Part shown: one piece after another, positions 25,529 to 33,519 of the stretch | How the letters are laid out: each line of letters begins with the position of its first letter | Position numbering within the stretch: position 1 is the first letter of the stretch | Source of the DNA: Euryarchaeota archaeon UBA552 | GTDB lineage: Archaea; Thermoplasmatota; Poseidoniia; Poseidoniales; Thalassarchaeaceae | Assembly: GCA_002499585.1 (NCBI GenBank) | Contig: DAMH01000002.1 | Location: 42,496 to 106,495, forward strand | Length of the DNA: 64,000 bases | Direction: 5' to 3' | Notes under the pieces: generated by a model | What the model was told of the DNA's origin: nothing | Databases searched by the model: none | Seen by the model: the letters and a program-made list of their open reading frames with translations, nothing else | Program-made: the position numbers and the translations under genes

Positions 25529-27793
25529 TCAACTGACATGAACCCTTTCAGCCTCGGATGGCATGATAGTTTTGATTATCCTCAACCTAGATCTAGCATG
25601 TTGATCTGTTGGATTGACATCTAAAACCTGTCTCCAGCGACGGGAAGCCGCCCTCAGATCACCATTCCTCTCATCCAATTCAGCAAGCATCATCAACACG
25701 TCGTATCTCTTGGGGTCACATTCCCAGGCCTTTTCCAGATCCAAAGCAGCCTCACGAGTTTTGTTGAACTCAAGATACAATTTCGCTCTGCACGCCCATG
25801 TATCACCCATTTGTGGGTTTATTCTTATGGCCTCATTCAACAGATTCTCAGCCTGCTCACCTCTTTTTGTTCGAAGGAGACATGATGCAAGCAGGGTCTT
25901 TGAGGTGATATCCTCATTACCCAGCGATACTGCCCTCTCCAACATTTCGATGGCCTCATCCCACATGGAAAGGCCCACTAATGCTTCTCCAGCCCTCCTC
26001 AATGCAGCGGGATTTTCAGGATGATTCTGTATTAACAGCGATGAGTGACGTGCCGCTTCACTGAAATTGTCTTGTATTAGGAATATTGAGATCATATTCA
26101 ACCTAGCAGAGACATGGTTAGGATCTAATTGTAGCACACTGACGAACTTCCTCTTAGCCTCGTCCATTCTACCTTCGCGGGCGAAGGCCAGGCCACAGAG
26201 TAGCCCCACTTCCACGGGGTCAGCGCGAACCTTGTCACACTCCCTTAGGATAGATCTGGCCTCATCAAACTTCATTTCCTCGATCAATATCCTTGCCTCC
26301 TCAATCATCACATCCGGGGATTCTTCAGATATCCTCCTCGCCCGAGTGACACATATTCTCGCTTCCTCTATGTTTCCACTGATCCTGTTGAAATAAGAGG
26401 ATGCCAGCCAGCTTCTGTGATCTTCCCGATCTAAGTGTACCATTTTAGAACTGCACTCTTCCATCTTCGTCATCAGTTCAACAGGTATCACGCCGTGATC
26501 ATCTCTTTCACCGTTGATGTTTCTCATAAGGGCCAGTACCTCGGCCTCCAAGAGGCCCACTGTTTTCTCCAATGAGTCTGCTTGTTCTAGGATGGTTTTC
26601 GCTAATTCAAGTTTACCAATAGCAAGAGAAAGTTTGATGCAAGCCTCATACAACGAACTACTCTCACTGGAAACAGCCTTCTTCATCAGTTTGTCCAATG
26701 CCTCGTCTGGAAGGCCTGCAGATACCAATATGGAGGCTTCCAACAAAACAACTTCATCAGATTCAAACTTTATTTCACCCACCAGCCTCCTTGCTAAATT
26801 ACCCTGGCCTTGCATATGAGCGACTCTCGCCCTGATAAGGAGGACCTCATCTAGATTCCTATCTTCTATGTTGAGTAAATCAATAATGTCCAAAACCTCA
26901 TCCAACTTCCCCTGAGTCAACTTTGATCTCGCACGCTGTATTATGACGTCTGGTGGACTTTCGATGCTCGGACTTCCTGATGCTCGACTCTGTAGTCCCT
27001 GAATCGCACCTGAGAAATCCACGTCCATGTCACCATCCCATTCAAGAGAATGGAGCCTCTTCCGGTTTCTAGTAGAGCGTGGATCGCTTTCAGGCAATAG
27101 ACTCAATTGTTCAATCAATGCAGGAATGTCATCAGGCTGTGCAATTATGTGAGACTCCAAGGTTTCTATCAGCTCATTCCTTGTGCCTATTGCCCTCATT
27201 ACCCTCAACAGGCCTGACATGGCTGGTAACCTATGTCCGCCCCTCAGCGAGGCCTCGTAGGCATCCCTGGCTAATCTGTGAAACTTCTGATCTTCAAACA
27301 AAGACCCTAGTCGTTCGAATTGACTCGGAGTCAAAGATAAGTCATCAGGTCTCACTCCACATGATTCGAGTAACTCTTTCAGCCTGCTAGTCAAGCTACT
27401 TGAAGCAATGAGGGATTTTTCTGTGTTATGACCGTCGTGTTCCATGGAGTTCGCCAGCAATCTAGCAGGGTGTGTGATTACTTCACACAGACTGCTTATG
27501 CTGGCGCCGTTATGTCTGCTCACTATCCTTTCTGCAGAATCCAATGCACTGTGAGCAGCAAGGCGATCATGCACCGGATCCCCTCTTTCCAGTACAGAGG
27601 CGATACCGTCGTTCACAGTGGATAATTCCCTGTGAACTTCGTTGAACGCGGATGCCATGGTATCCAGCTCTGTCTGCATAATCTTGTTTCTACGACGAGC
27701 AGTTCTTTGTTTGACGAACACCGAGACGTATGCCAATATGAGTAGGGCGTAAACCCCTATCACTATCTGCGTCGCCTCTACCATATGCCGCAT
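25529..27793 (-). CDS. TPR repeat protein with N-terminal membrane anchor
   Basis: A 754-residue protein with one N-terminal transmembrane helix (IVIGVYALLILAYVSVFV) and then helical tetratricopeptide-type repeats through most of the length, most regular from about residue 440 to the end (for example DEAKRKFVSVLQLDPNHVSA, DEAIEMLERAVSLGN, EAALDLEKAWECDPKRYDV). The orientation predicts a cytoplasmic repeat domain if the short N-terminus is outside. Such proteins serve as assembly scaffolds; the partner is unknown. ATG 27784 (MVEATQ) is an equally good start. It lies between the redoxin gene and dnaG on the same strand. Confidence 0.85.
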   Translation of the reverse strand: MRHMVEATQIVIGVYALLILAYVSVFVKQRTARRRNKIMQTELDTMASAFNEVHRELSTVNDGIASVLERGDPVHDRLAAHSALDSAERIVSRHNGASISSLCEVITHPARLLANSMEHDGHNTEKSLIASSSLTSRLKELLESCGVRPDDLSLTPSQFERLGSLFEDQKFHRLARDAYEASLRGGHRLPAMSGLLRVMRAIGTRNELIETLESHIIAQPDDIPALIEQLSLLPESDPRSTRNRKRLHSLEWDGDMDVDFSGAIQGLQSRASGSPSIESPPDVIIQRARSKLTQGKLDEVLDIIDLLNIEDRNLDEVLLIRARVAHMQGQGNLARRLVGEIKFESDEVVLLEASILVSAGLPDEALDKLMKKAVSSESSSLYEACIKLSLAIGKLELAKTILEQADSLEKTVGLLEAEVLALMRNINGERDDHGVIPVELMTKMEECSSKMVHLDREDHRSWLASSYFNRISGNIEEARICVTRARRISEESPDVMIEEARILIEEMKFDEARSILRECDKVRADPVEVGLLCGLAFAREGRMDEAKRKFVSVLQLDPNHVSARLNMISIFLIQDNFSEAARHSSLLIQNHPENPAALRRAGEALVGLSMWDEAIEMLERAVSLGNEDITSKTLLASCLLRTKRGEQAENLLNEAIRINPQMGDTWACRAKLYLEFNKTREAALDLEKAWECDPKRYDVLMMLAELDERNGDLRAASRRWRQVLDVNPTDQHARSRLRIIKTIMPSEAERVHVS

Positions 27794-27871
27794 CGGGTTC
27801 GATGAGGCTTTGATGCCTTCTATCCTATTGAGTATTTGAAGCTCAATTTACGGGTAGTTTCGGATTGCCGA

Positions 27872-29041
27872 TCAGAGGTCTGAGGGAGTGTATGCCGACA
27901 CTGCCCCTTTCCTCGCAATGTCTCCAACAGAACTAGCTAAAACGTTCTCAATCCCGGCTTTGTTAGCCAAATCGAATATGCGGTCACTCATCTTCCCAGC
28001 GAAGACCAATCCAATTGCACCTTCTATTTCCTCCAAAGCCTTACCCAGTGCCGCGGCTCCGAGTGGATCGGTCCCCGAACCATCCTCCAAGATTACAACA
28101 GCTTGATTTCTATTTAATCCATCAAGGTGCTGTCCCCAATCGGACATCAATTCCGGAGCCTGAACATCTGCCTTCTCTTGCCCAAGAGCGGCATTATCCG
28201 CGTTTTCCATTTGTTTTCGGACCCTCTGAACAACTTTGGCCGCAGCCTCTTTCTGATTCAAGCACTTTGTTATGGTCTTCCCCTCCAGGTGTTCTACTTC
28301 CAGACTCTTGGGGGCGAATGCGACGTGGGTGAGCGATTTCTCCAGCGAACCTGCCAACTCCATCAATAGGAGGCTTCCGCCACGATCACCGTCAAGAAAC
28401 GCTGTGACATTCTTTTTGGATGAAGCCAACTCTACAAGCTCCTTTGAGACGCCAGAACCCATCATTGCTATGCCATTTTTGATGCCGTACTTCAGTAGAT
28501 TTCTGACATCGTTCCTCCCTTCTACGATTATGATTCCATCACTGTTTTTCACGTTGGGTCCAGCTGTCATCCCGCTAAGGTTGATTTCGGTATCAACGGT
28601 GAGGACTGATCTTACCTCATCCAGTATGTTCTTTGATTCATCAGCGCCAGATCCGATCAGTTCCATGAGCAGTCTCTTAGCGCGATCAATGACTACGTCT
28701 CTCTTTGCTGAGACTACATTCTCTATTTTTTGGACTCGTATGGACGCCTTGCAAGGCCCTATTCGATCAATGGTCTCTAGCGCAGCTCCAATCACAGATG
28801 TGGACACTTGATCCATTGAGGTAGTGAGCTTTATCTCTCCGTTCACACTGCCTTTTCGCTGGTTGAGTGAGACATCGACGTGGCCAATCCTGCCGTTCCT
28901 CTGCAAGTCCCTCAATTGCAAGTCCTCACCTAGTAGACCCTCAGTCTGGCCAAATATGGCGCCAACTACATCCTTTCTTTGTACTGTACCATCAGTTCTG
29001 ATGGTAGCGTGTATGATATATTTCCCTTCATTTTTTGACAT
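27872..29041 (-). CDS. dnaG: Archaeal DnaG-type primase (exosome-associated)
   Basis: Archaeal DnaG family protein: primase-like with a Toprim domain, and known as a component of the archaeal RNA exosome. The protein has KYIIHATIRTDGTVQRKDVV, GAIFGQTEGLLGEDL, RIGHVDV, Toprim motifs IIVEGRNDVRNLLKYG and TAFLDGDRGGSLLL. It starts at ATG 29041 (MSKNEGKYII, 390 residues); the GGAGG at 29047-29051 seven bases upstream is a good Shine-Dalgarno, and an ATG at 29059 would put that site inside the coding sequence. A structured leader candidate lies just upstream. Confidence 0.93.
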   Translation of the reverse strand: MSKNEGKYIIHATIRTDGTVQRKDVVGAIFGQTEGLLGEDLQLRDLQRNGRIGHVDVSLNQRKGSVNGEIKLTTSMDQVSTSVIGAALETIDRIGPCKASIRVQKIENVVSAKRDVVIDRAKRLLMELIGSGADESKNILDEVRSVLTVDTEINLSGMTAGPNVKNSDGIIIVEGRNDVRNLLKYGIKNGIAMMGSGVSKELVELASSKKNVTAFLDGDRGGSLLLMELAGSLEKSLTHVAFAPKSLEVEHLEGKTITKCLNQKEAAAKVVQRVRKQMENADNAALGQEKADVQAPELMSDWGQHLDGLNRNQAVVILEDGSGTDPLGAAALGKALEEIEGAIGLVFAGKMSDRIFDLANKAGIENVLASSVGDIARKGAVSAYTPSDL

Positions 29042-29059
29042 TTTATTTCCTCCGAGCAT

Positions 29060-29146
29060 TCACTTTTCCCAAGCACGGGGTTTCGCGGCCTTTTGCCGCC
29101 GTAATTGGCAAGGATGGGTGCTGAACACCCGCGAGTAGGAAAGTGA
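29060..29146. other. Possible structured RNA element in the dnaG leader
   Basis: An 87-base segment between dnaG and the next gene folds by eye as a three-helix junction. A closing helix pairs TCACTTTTCC (29060-29069) with GGAAAGTGA (29138-29146), one unpaired T. Inside are two hairpins: GCGGC-CTTTT-GCCGC (29085-29099) and GGGTG-CTGAA-CACCC (29116-29130). It sits about 18 bases before the dnaG ATG on the minus strand, next to its Shine-Dalgarno. A TATA-like AACATAAATTTTGAC further upstream would place it in the 5' leader. The fold could equally be transcribed from the plus strand. No known riboswitch or sRNA family is recognised. Confidence 0.4.
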
Positions 29147-29236
29147 CCTGTTCGCTATCGCGTCCCATGGTCTGCATTTGAACGCTTTGATGGCGACCCG
29201 TCAAAATTTATGTTAATTAGCCTCGTGTATACATTC

Positions 29237-29743
29237 ATGGGTGAAATCCATATCACAAACCTATCATCAGTTAGCATGAATGAAGGGACGCTGGACACCG
29301 TTGGCGTTTTCAGGGGAGCAACTACACTCGCACTCCAAGATGGTCACCTAGATGATCAAGAGATGAGAATCCTAGCCAGGTTGTCCCACGCACTTAGGCT
29401 AGAAGATGGAACCCCGGTTCGGGTCTATGAGGATATCATGGCAACGAGAGATAGCGATCCTGGCAGGGTGATTACAAGGTCTGAGGCCATGTTGGCTTAC
29501 GGGCAAGTCCTAGAGGCATATTGCACCATATCAGAGCCTTCTCAGGAGGCAGCTTTGCTACTTTCATACATGAGAGCTGTCTTCGACATCAATGAAACCG
29601 AGCATCGCGAGTTTGTACGTAGTGTTGACAGGCATTTAGAACAAGTAGTGCATAGAAATGTTGCCGCCCAGTTGAGGACTACAATTGACGATGCTATCGA
29701 ATTAGTGACTAATCCACTTCAAAATCTGAGGATAAAGAAATGA
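29237..29743 (+). CDS. Possible TerB-like helical protein, unknown function
   Basis: A 168-residue, helical, acidic soluble protein. Near residue 25-50, FRGATTLALQDGHLDDQEMR followed by ILARLSHALRL has the look of TerB-like domains (acidic DGxLDxxE turn between helices); this is a weak resemblance. A second helical set follows (EAMLAYGQVLEAYC, SQEAALLLSYMRAVF). ATG 29237 (MGEIHITNLSS) is preferred over a TTG or ATG in the leader. It heads a possible run of four genes ending with mobA. Confidence 0.6.
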   Translation: MGEIHITNLSSVSMNEGTLDTVGVFRGATTLALQDGHLDDQEMRILARLSHALRLEDGTPVRVYEDIMATRDSDPGRVITRSEAMLAYGQVLEAYCTISEPSQEAALLLSYMRAVFDINETEHREFVRSVDRHLEQVVHRNVAAQLRTTIDDAIELVTNPLQNLRIKK

Positions 29744-29749
29744 GGTCCA

Positions 29750-30394
29750 ATGATGGATCTTGACGAATACTTGACCAATGTTCCAGATAGGAAGGCTCGA
29801 TCCCCCAGATCTCTGCCCAGCATACTAAGAGAAGCCTACACATATGGTGTTCCTGCACTCATAATGAAGTCAAGCACCGACAGGCTCTCAGCCGATGGAG
29901 GGTACTCGTTCTTTCTAGGAACACCCGATGTTGCACTTAGAAGGATCGCTTCATGGCTCATTACCAAAAATTCAACCAATCCATCGGTATTATGCTCGAT
30001 ACTACGACCCCTATGGTCCAGACACGGACGGGAGGATATTGCAATGTGCGCTCTTCTTTTAGCCAACCTAGACCATGCTAGGACAGGCACCAGGCCATGG
30101 GCCTTGTTGGAAAGCCTGATCCGCCCTCACGAACCCATCGAGGGCTTGCTGCTCTGTGTGGAAGAGATATTGAGATCAGGCAGACAGGCACCCTCGGAGG
30201 ATACCCACTGTCAATGGCTCTTAGGCGATGGAGTCATGCCCAGCTTGGCTCTCCTGTCGATTCACGCATCTATGGTCAGGGGAAGGAATCCAACGAAAAA
30301 GGAGGTATCTCAAATAAGAGGGATAACCGTATCTTATCCATCTGACATCATCCAAAGAGTGAAGGATAGGATAATCCTCAATGACCAAGTCTAA
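29750..30394 (+). CDS. Unknown helical protein, HEAT-like
   Basis: A 214-residue protein (MMDLDEYLTNVPDRK) beginning 6 bases after the TerB-like gene. It consists of helix pairs such as LRRIASWLITKNS, SVLCSILRPLWSRHGREDIA and CALLLANLDHARTG, with a WALLESLIRP segment, giving a HEAT- or alkylation-repair-like impression, but no catalytic residue pattern is visible to support an enzyme. No family is recognised. Likely cotranscribed with its neighbours given the tight spacing. Confidence 0.55.
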   Translation: MMDLDEYLTNVPDRKARSPRSLPSILREAYTYGVPALIMKSSTDRLSADGGYSFFLGTPDVALRRIASWLITKNSTNPSVLCSILRPLWSRHGREDIAMCALLLANLDHARTGTRPWALLESLIRPHEPIEGLLLCVEEILRSGRQAPSEDTHCQWLLGDGVMPSLALLSIHASMVRGRNPTKKEVSQIRGITVSYPSDIIQRVKDRIILNDQV

Positions 30395-30421
30395 TCACCT
30401 CCGATTCCCAAGCCCAATACA

Positions 30422-30631
30422 ATGTCAGAGCGGTTACTACCCTCGGATGATCCAGTTGCCGAAGAGGTTCTGGAGTGGACCATAGCCAAAGACGCCCAAG
30501 ATATAGCACAGATAATGCATTGGTTGGAACAAACAGAAGCGAGGAGAGACAGGATGGTTTTGATATCCAGAGCAAATGAGCTCATCGAAGAAATGATGCA
30601 TGCAATGAGAAGGCTCGATGAATTGCGGTGA
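30422..30631 (+). CDS. Small helical protein, unknown function
   Basis: A 69-residue highly charged helical protein (MSERLLPSDDPVAEEVLEW then IMHWLEQTEARRDRMVLIS), likely a coiled coil or helical adaptor. It begins 27 bases after the previous gene and ends 4 bases before the mobA ATG, a spacing that argues for a real gene within an operon rather than a random frame. No family is recognised. Confidence 0.55.
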   Translation: MSERLLPSDDPVAEEVLEWTIAKDAQDIAQIMHWLEQTEARRDRMVLISRANELIEEMMHAMRRLDELR

Positions 30632-30635
30632 GCCA

Positions 30636-31196
30636 ATGCAAGCGATAGTTCTTGCAGGCGGAAAATCAACTCGCATGGGCCGAGATAAATCATTGATGGA
30701 AGTGAACGGCCGATCCCTGATCCGAATCACTTTGGAGAGGTTAATTGAAACAGGCCATTCAAAAATTGTGGTTTATTCAGCAGACAAATCACAAACTTCA
30801 CGACAGGCTGATTCAATCGGAAACATTTCTGGAAGGATAACATGGCGGCAAGATCCTTCTCCATACAATGGTGTGATTGAATCACTTAGGCACGCAATGA
30901 TGAATGAGGAATTCGACTCTGACCGGCCACTCCAAATCTCTCCTGTGGACACTCCTGACCTCAATCCTGACATCTACGCAAAACTCAGAAGAAGTTTATT
31001 GCCTAATGTAGACGTCGTAGTCCCAATCAGCTCGGTAATTCATCCATTACACGCCTTGGTTAGAATAACCCCTTTCCTCGAAGCCCTCGACACTTTGGGT
31101 GGACCAATCGCATCTCAGATAAAATCAATGCGTTGGAGGGGTATCCAGACTAAAGATCACTACCTTCGTAACCTTAATTCACCAGCCGATGTATGA
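30636..31196 (+). CDS. mobA: Molybdenum cofactor guanylyltransferase MobA-like
   Basis: Attaches GMP to molybdopterin for bis-MGD formation, or is a related nucleotidyltransferase. The 186-residue protein begins MQAIVLAGGKSTRMGRDKSL, the family's nucleotide-binding loop, followed by a TLERLIETG helix, ISPVDTPDLNPDIY (with the catalytic Asp region) and VVVPISSVIHPLHALVR. ATG 30636 is chosen at the loop; six codons upstream remain open. No other molybdopterin genes occur nearby, so the exact substrate is uncertain. Its 3' end overlaps purN by 23 bases. Confidence 0.82.
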   Translation: MQAIVLAGGKSTRMGRDKSLMEVNGRSLIRITLERLIETGHSKIVVYSADKSQTSRQADSIGNISGRITWRQDPSPYNGVIESLRHAMMNEEFDSDRPLQISPVDTPDLNPDIYAKLRRSLLPNVDVVVPISSVIHPLHALVRITPFLEALDTLGGPIASQIKSMRWRGIQTKDHYLRNLNSPADV

Positions 31197-31845
31197 ATGA
31201 TTTGGGGTCTGTGGAATACTCGTCGATTATTCTCGGATAGAGATCGTGTTCGACCAATTTGATCCTATTCTGAAGGTCATCCACAGAGTCACTTCGGTGC
31301 ACTGGTACTTCGGACTGAGCCAGAATAGGCCCCGAGTCGACGCCCTCATCAACCAAGTGTACTGTACAGCCTGAAACCTTAGCCTGATCTAGCAATGCAT
31401 CTCTGTGGGCATGAGCACCTGGATATTTCGGGAGAAGCGAAGGATGTATGTTTAACAGACGTCCCTTCCAATGCCCAACAAATGATGGTGTGAGAATCCT
31501 CATATAACCTGCAAGGACGACAAGTTCCACGTGATTTTCAACAAGGCGGCTATGGACTGTTCGCTCATGTGCCAGGCGACTTTCCTTCTTGCCCTCAAGT
31601 CTCGGCACCGTCAAGCCGATTGTCTTGATACCGTTACTTAGCCCATGACGAAGTCCAGGAGCCTCTTCAGAATCAGATAATACCAGTACAGTTTTGTAAG
31701 CTCGATTGCCCTTTCCTTCGTATTTTATTATAGACGCTAATCCTGATCCTCCTCCAGAGATCAGCACTGCAACCCTCAGAGGCGCGTCTACAGAACCTCG
31801 ACGAGGTAACACATAGCCCTCGATCACACCCGATCTGAGATACAA
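31174..31845 (-). CDS. purN: Phosphoribosylglycinamide formyltransferase
   Basis: Transfers the formyl group of 10-formyltetrahydrofolate to GAR, step 3 of purine synthesis, so it implies a folate pool. The protein has RVAVLISGGGSGLASIIKY, LVVLAGYMRILTPSFV, the catalytic LNIHPSLLPKYPGAHAH with the Asn/His, and HLVDEGVDSGPILAQ with the Asp. The open frame starts at TTG 31845; GTG 31827 or GTG 31812 are other starts, since no in-frame ATG exists before the fold. The 3' end overlaps mobA by 23 bases. Confidence 0.92.
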   Translation of the reverse strand: MYLRSGVIEGYVLPRRGSVDAPLRVAVLISGGGSGLASIIKYEGKGNRAYKTVLVLSDSEEAPGLRHGLSNGIKTIGLTVPRLEGKKESRLAHERTVHSRLVENHVELVVLAGYMRILTPSFVGHWKGRLLNIHPSLLPKYPGAHAHRDALLDQAKVSGCTVHLVDEGVDSGPILAQSEVPVHRSDSVDDLQNRIKLVEHDLYPRIIDEYSTDPKSFIHRLVN

Positions 31846-31922
31846 CTCATAGAAAAAATCAGTGGGTTTCGATAATCACTGATCGATATCAGAAATCTTC
31901 CCAATAGCACGAATATACAATT

Positions 31923-32495
31923 TCAACTGACCTTAGAGAATTGGATAAGCCTGTCTATTGAGATGTGATCTGCCGTATCTTTGCAGTAATGGGCCTCCAC
32001 GACCTTCCCGGATTCATCTATCAGCACGTCTACTGGAATAGTGGACATTTTAGAGATTGACATCGTCCTCGGAAAATATCCTTTCAGAGTAGCGCTTAGG
32101 AAAGTGAGGGGAGATCTTATTGCACCCCACATAAACCTTGCAAAGGACTTCTCTACGCTGTATTTTCTAAACAGTGAGTAATCATCGTTAGCGACTATGG
32201 CAAAAGGAATCGAACGCCCGGACATCCTCTTTCGTAGGTCTTGGATATCAGCATCAAATAGTCCCACCATGATTGTACCATCGTCAAATTCATCCCATCT
32301 TTTGATAATTCGGTCAATTCTGATGTTGCAGAAAGGGCAACTAGAGAATCTGAAAAATGTAAGGATTACCTTATTCCCTTTGGTCTTGGACATGTCAAAA
32401 ATTTGACCATCTATAGATGGTAGCGAAAATTCAGGTGCATCATCACCTATTCCAATCCTAGACACATGATATTGCACAGCCCTGTCCGTTATCAA
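31923..32495 (-). CDS. Peroxiredoxin-like AhpC/TSA family protein
   Basis: A 190-residue thioredoxin-fold redoxin. The active site is FFRFSSCPFCNIRID with a CPFC motif (peroxidatic and resolving Cys in one CxxC), preceded by IGIGDDAPEFSLPSIDG, the usual TSA opening. The C-terminal TIPVDVLIDESGKVVEAHYC contains another Cys in a beta strand of the fold. TTG 32495 is the longest start; GTG 32477 and GTG 32465 are alternatives. It is divergent from the cold-shock gene with a 63-base gap. No partner thioredoxin gene is linked. Confidence 0.82.
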   Translation of the reverse strand: MITDRAVQYHVSRIGIGDDAPEFSLPSIDGQIFDMSKTKGNKVILTFFRFSSCPFCNIRIDRIIKRWDEFDDGTIMVGLFDADIQDLRKRMSGRSIPFAIVANDDYSLFRKYSVEKSFARFMWGAIRSPLTFLSATLKGYFPRTMSISKMSTIPVDVLIDESGKVVEAHYCKDTADHISIDRLIQFSKVS

Positions 32496-32558
32496 ATCTC
32501 ACTCTGAACGTATCATGTCATCCTCAAGATGAATAACCAGTTCAACCTCCAACGTACC

Positions 32559-32750
32559 ATGGAACAAGGAACTGTGAAGTGGTTCAATCAAAAGAAAGGA
32601 TATGGATTCATCGAAAGGGAAGGGGCTGACGACCTATTCGTCCACATTTCCGAGGTCGAAGGAACGATCCGAGACGGGGACTCTGTTGAGTTCGAAGTTG
32701 CAGAGGGCCCAAAAGGACTCAATGCAGTAAAAGTCAGCAAAACTGAATAG
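32559..32750 (+). CDS. Cold-shock domain protein (CspA family)
   Basis: A 63-residue single cold-shock domain that binds single-stranded RNA or DNA. It has the RNP1 motif KKGYGFIE and the RNP2 motif DLFVHIS, with the N-terminal GTVKWFNQ and the C-terminal [20 protein letters not shown] 32559 (MEQGTVKWF) starts at the canonical first residues; codons open upstream to 32529 are leader. Such proteins are typical of bacteria and present in some marine archaea, where transfer is the usual explanation. Confidence 0.94.
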   Translation: MEQGTVKWFNQKKGYGFIEREGADDLFVHISEVEGTIRDGDSVEFEVAEGPKGLNAVKVSKTE

Positions 32751-32757
32751 TCAATGA

Positions 32758-33453
32758 CTATACAGATTTCAAGGCATAGTTGTGCTCTAGGGCATCACCA
32801 ACACTCACCCAATCCGGGGTGCTTCCATCTATCCATTCATATCGATGACCGGGTATCATTCTCCAATCATTAGGGAGTCGCTTCAATATCTCTTTCCCCC
32901 TCCCGATGCTTCTTACCTGCGAGGATGGATCCGAACCCGGTAGGTCAACCCTACCCATGCCGTTTGTGAAAAGCAGATCACCTGCGTGGAAGACCTCATG
33001 ACCGTGCAGTGTGACGTGACCCGGAGCGTGACCAGGGGTATGAGTCACAGTGAGGTGAATATTACCAACCGACCATTCGACACTTAATAGAGGCGGTTGG
33101 GACCAAGTTCTGTTGAAGTCTACTTTTCCAAAAACTGGGAATTCAAGAAGTTGGGGCACTCGCGCATCCTCATGCCCCCAGACCTCCAGATCGGGGATGA
33201 GGCTGACCATCTGAGAATAGCCAGCTGTGTGATCTCTGTGGGTGTGTGTGTAAAGGATGTGGGTCGGCCTTAACCCCTGTCGCTCTAGCTCACCACACCA
33301 TGCAAACGCATCAAAAGGATCGATAATTGCAACTAAATCATTGGATCTATCGATAAATGCCGTATTCATGTTCAAGTACGGACCCATCATGGTAACCCAG
33401 ACCTCAACATCGCCTTCCACAATTCGTTTGTCGAACTCCCCATCACCTAACAT
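32758..33453 (-). CDS. Metallo-beta-lactamase-fold hydrolase (glyoxalase II-like)
   Basis: A 231-residue metal-dependent hydrolase. The metal motif is YTHTHRDHTAGY (HxHxDH), followed by later ligands in THTPGHAPGH and FHAGDLLFTNGMGRVDLPG, then IPGHRYEW. This set matches the glyoxalase II/thiolesterase branch of the fold. ATG 33453 is chosen because it sits 66 bases before the divergent leuS start; the open frame extends further, but into leuS. Substrate unknown. Confidence 0.9.
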   Translation of the reverse strand: MLGDGEFDKRIVEGDVEVWVTMMGPYLNMNTAFIDRSNDLVAIIDPFDAFAWCGELERQGLRPTHILYTHTHRDHTAGYSQMVSLIPDLEVWGHEDARVPQLLEFPVFGKVDFNRTWSQPPLLSVEWSVGNIHLTVTHTPGHAPGHVTLHGHEVFHAGDLLFTNGMGRVDLPGSDPSSQVRSIGRGKEILKRLPNDWRMIPGHRYEWIDGSTPDWVSVGDALEHNYALKSV

Positions 33454-33519
33454 GATGCGTCCGTACCTACGGCACCTCAAAGAGGTGACCTGTGATCCGC
33501 AGGGTAAGGGAGGCGTGTA

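Noticed and set aside
29060..29146. H/ACA or C/D box guide RNA for the structured segment near dnaG
   Set aside because: There is no ACA tail after a hairpin and no paired C (TGATGA) and D (CTGA) boxes with correct spacing on either strand.
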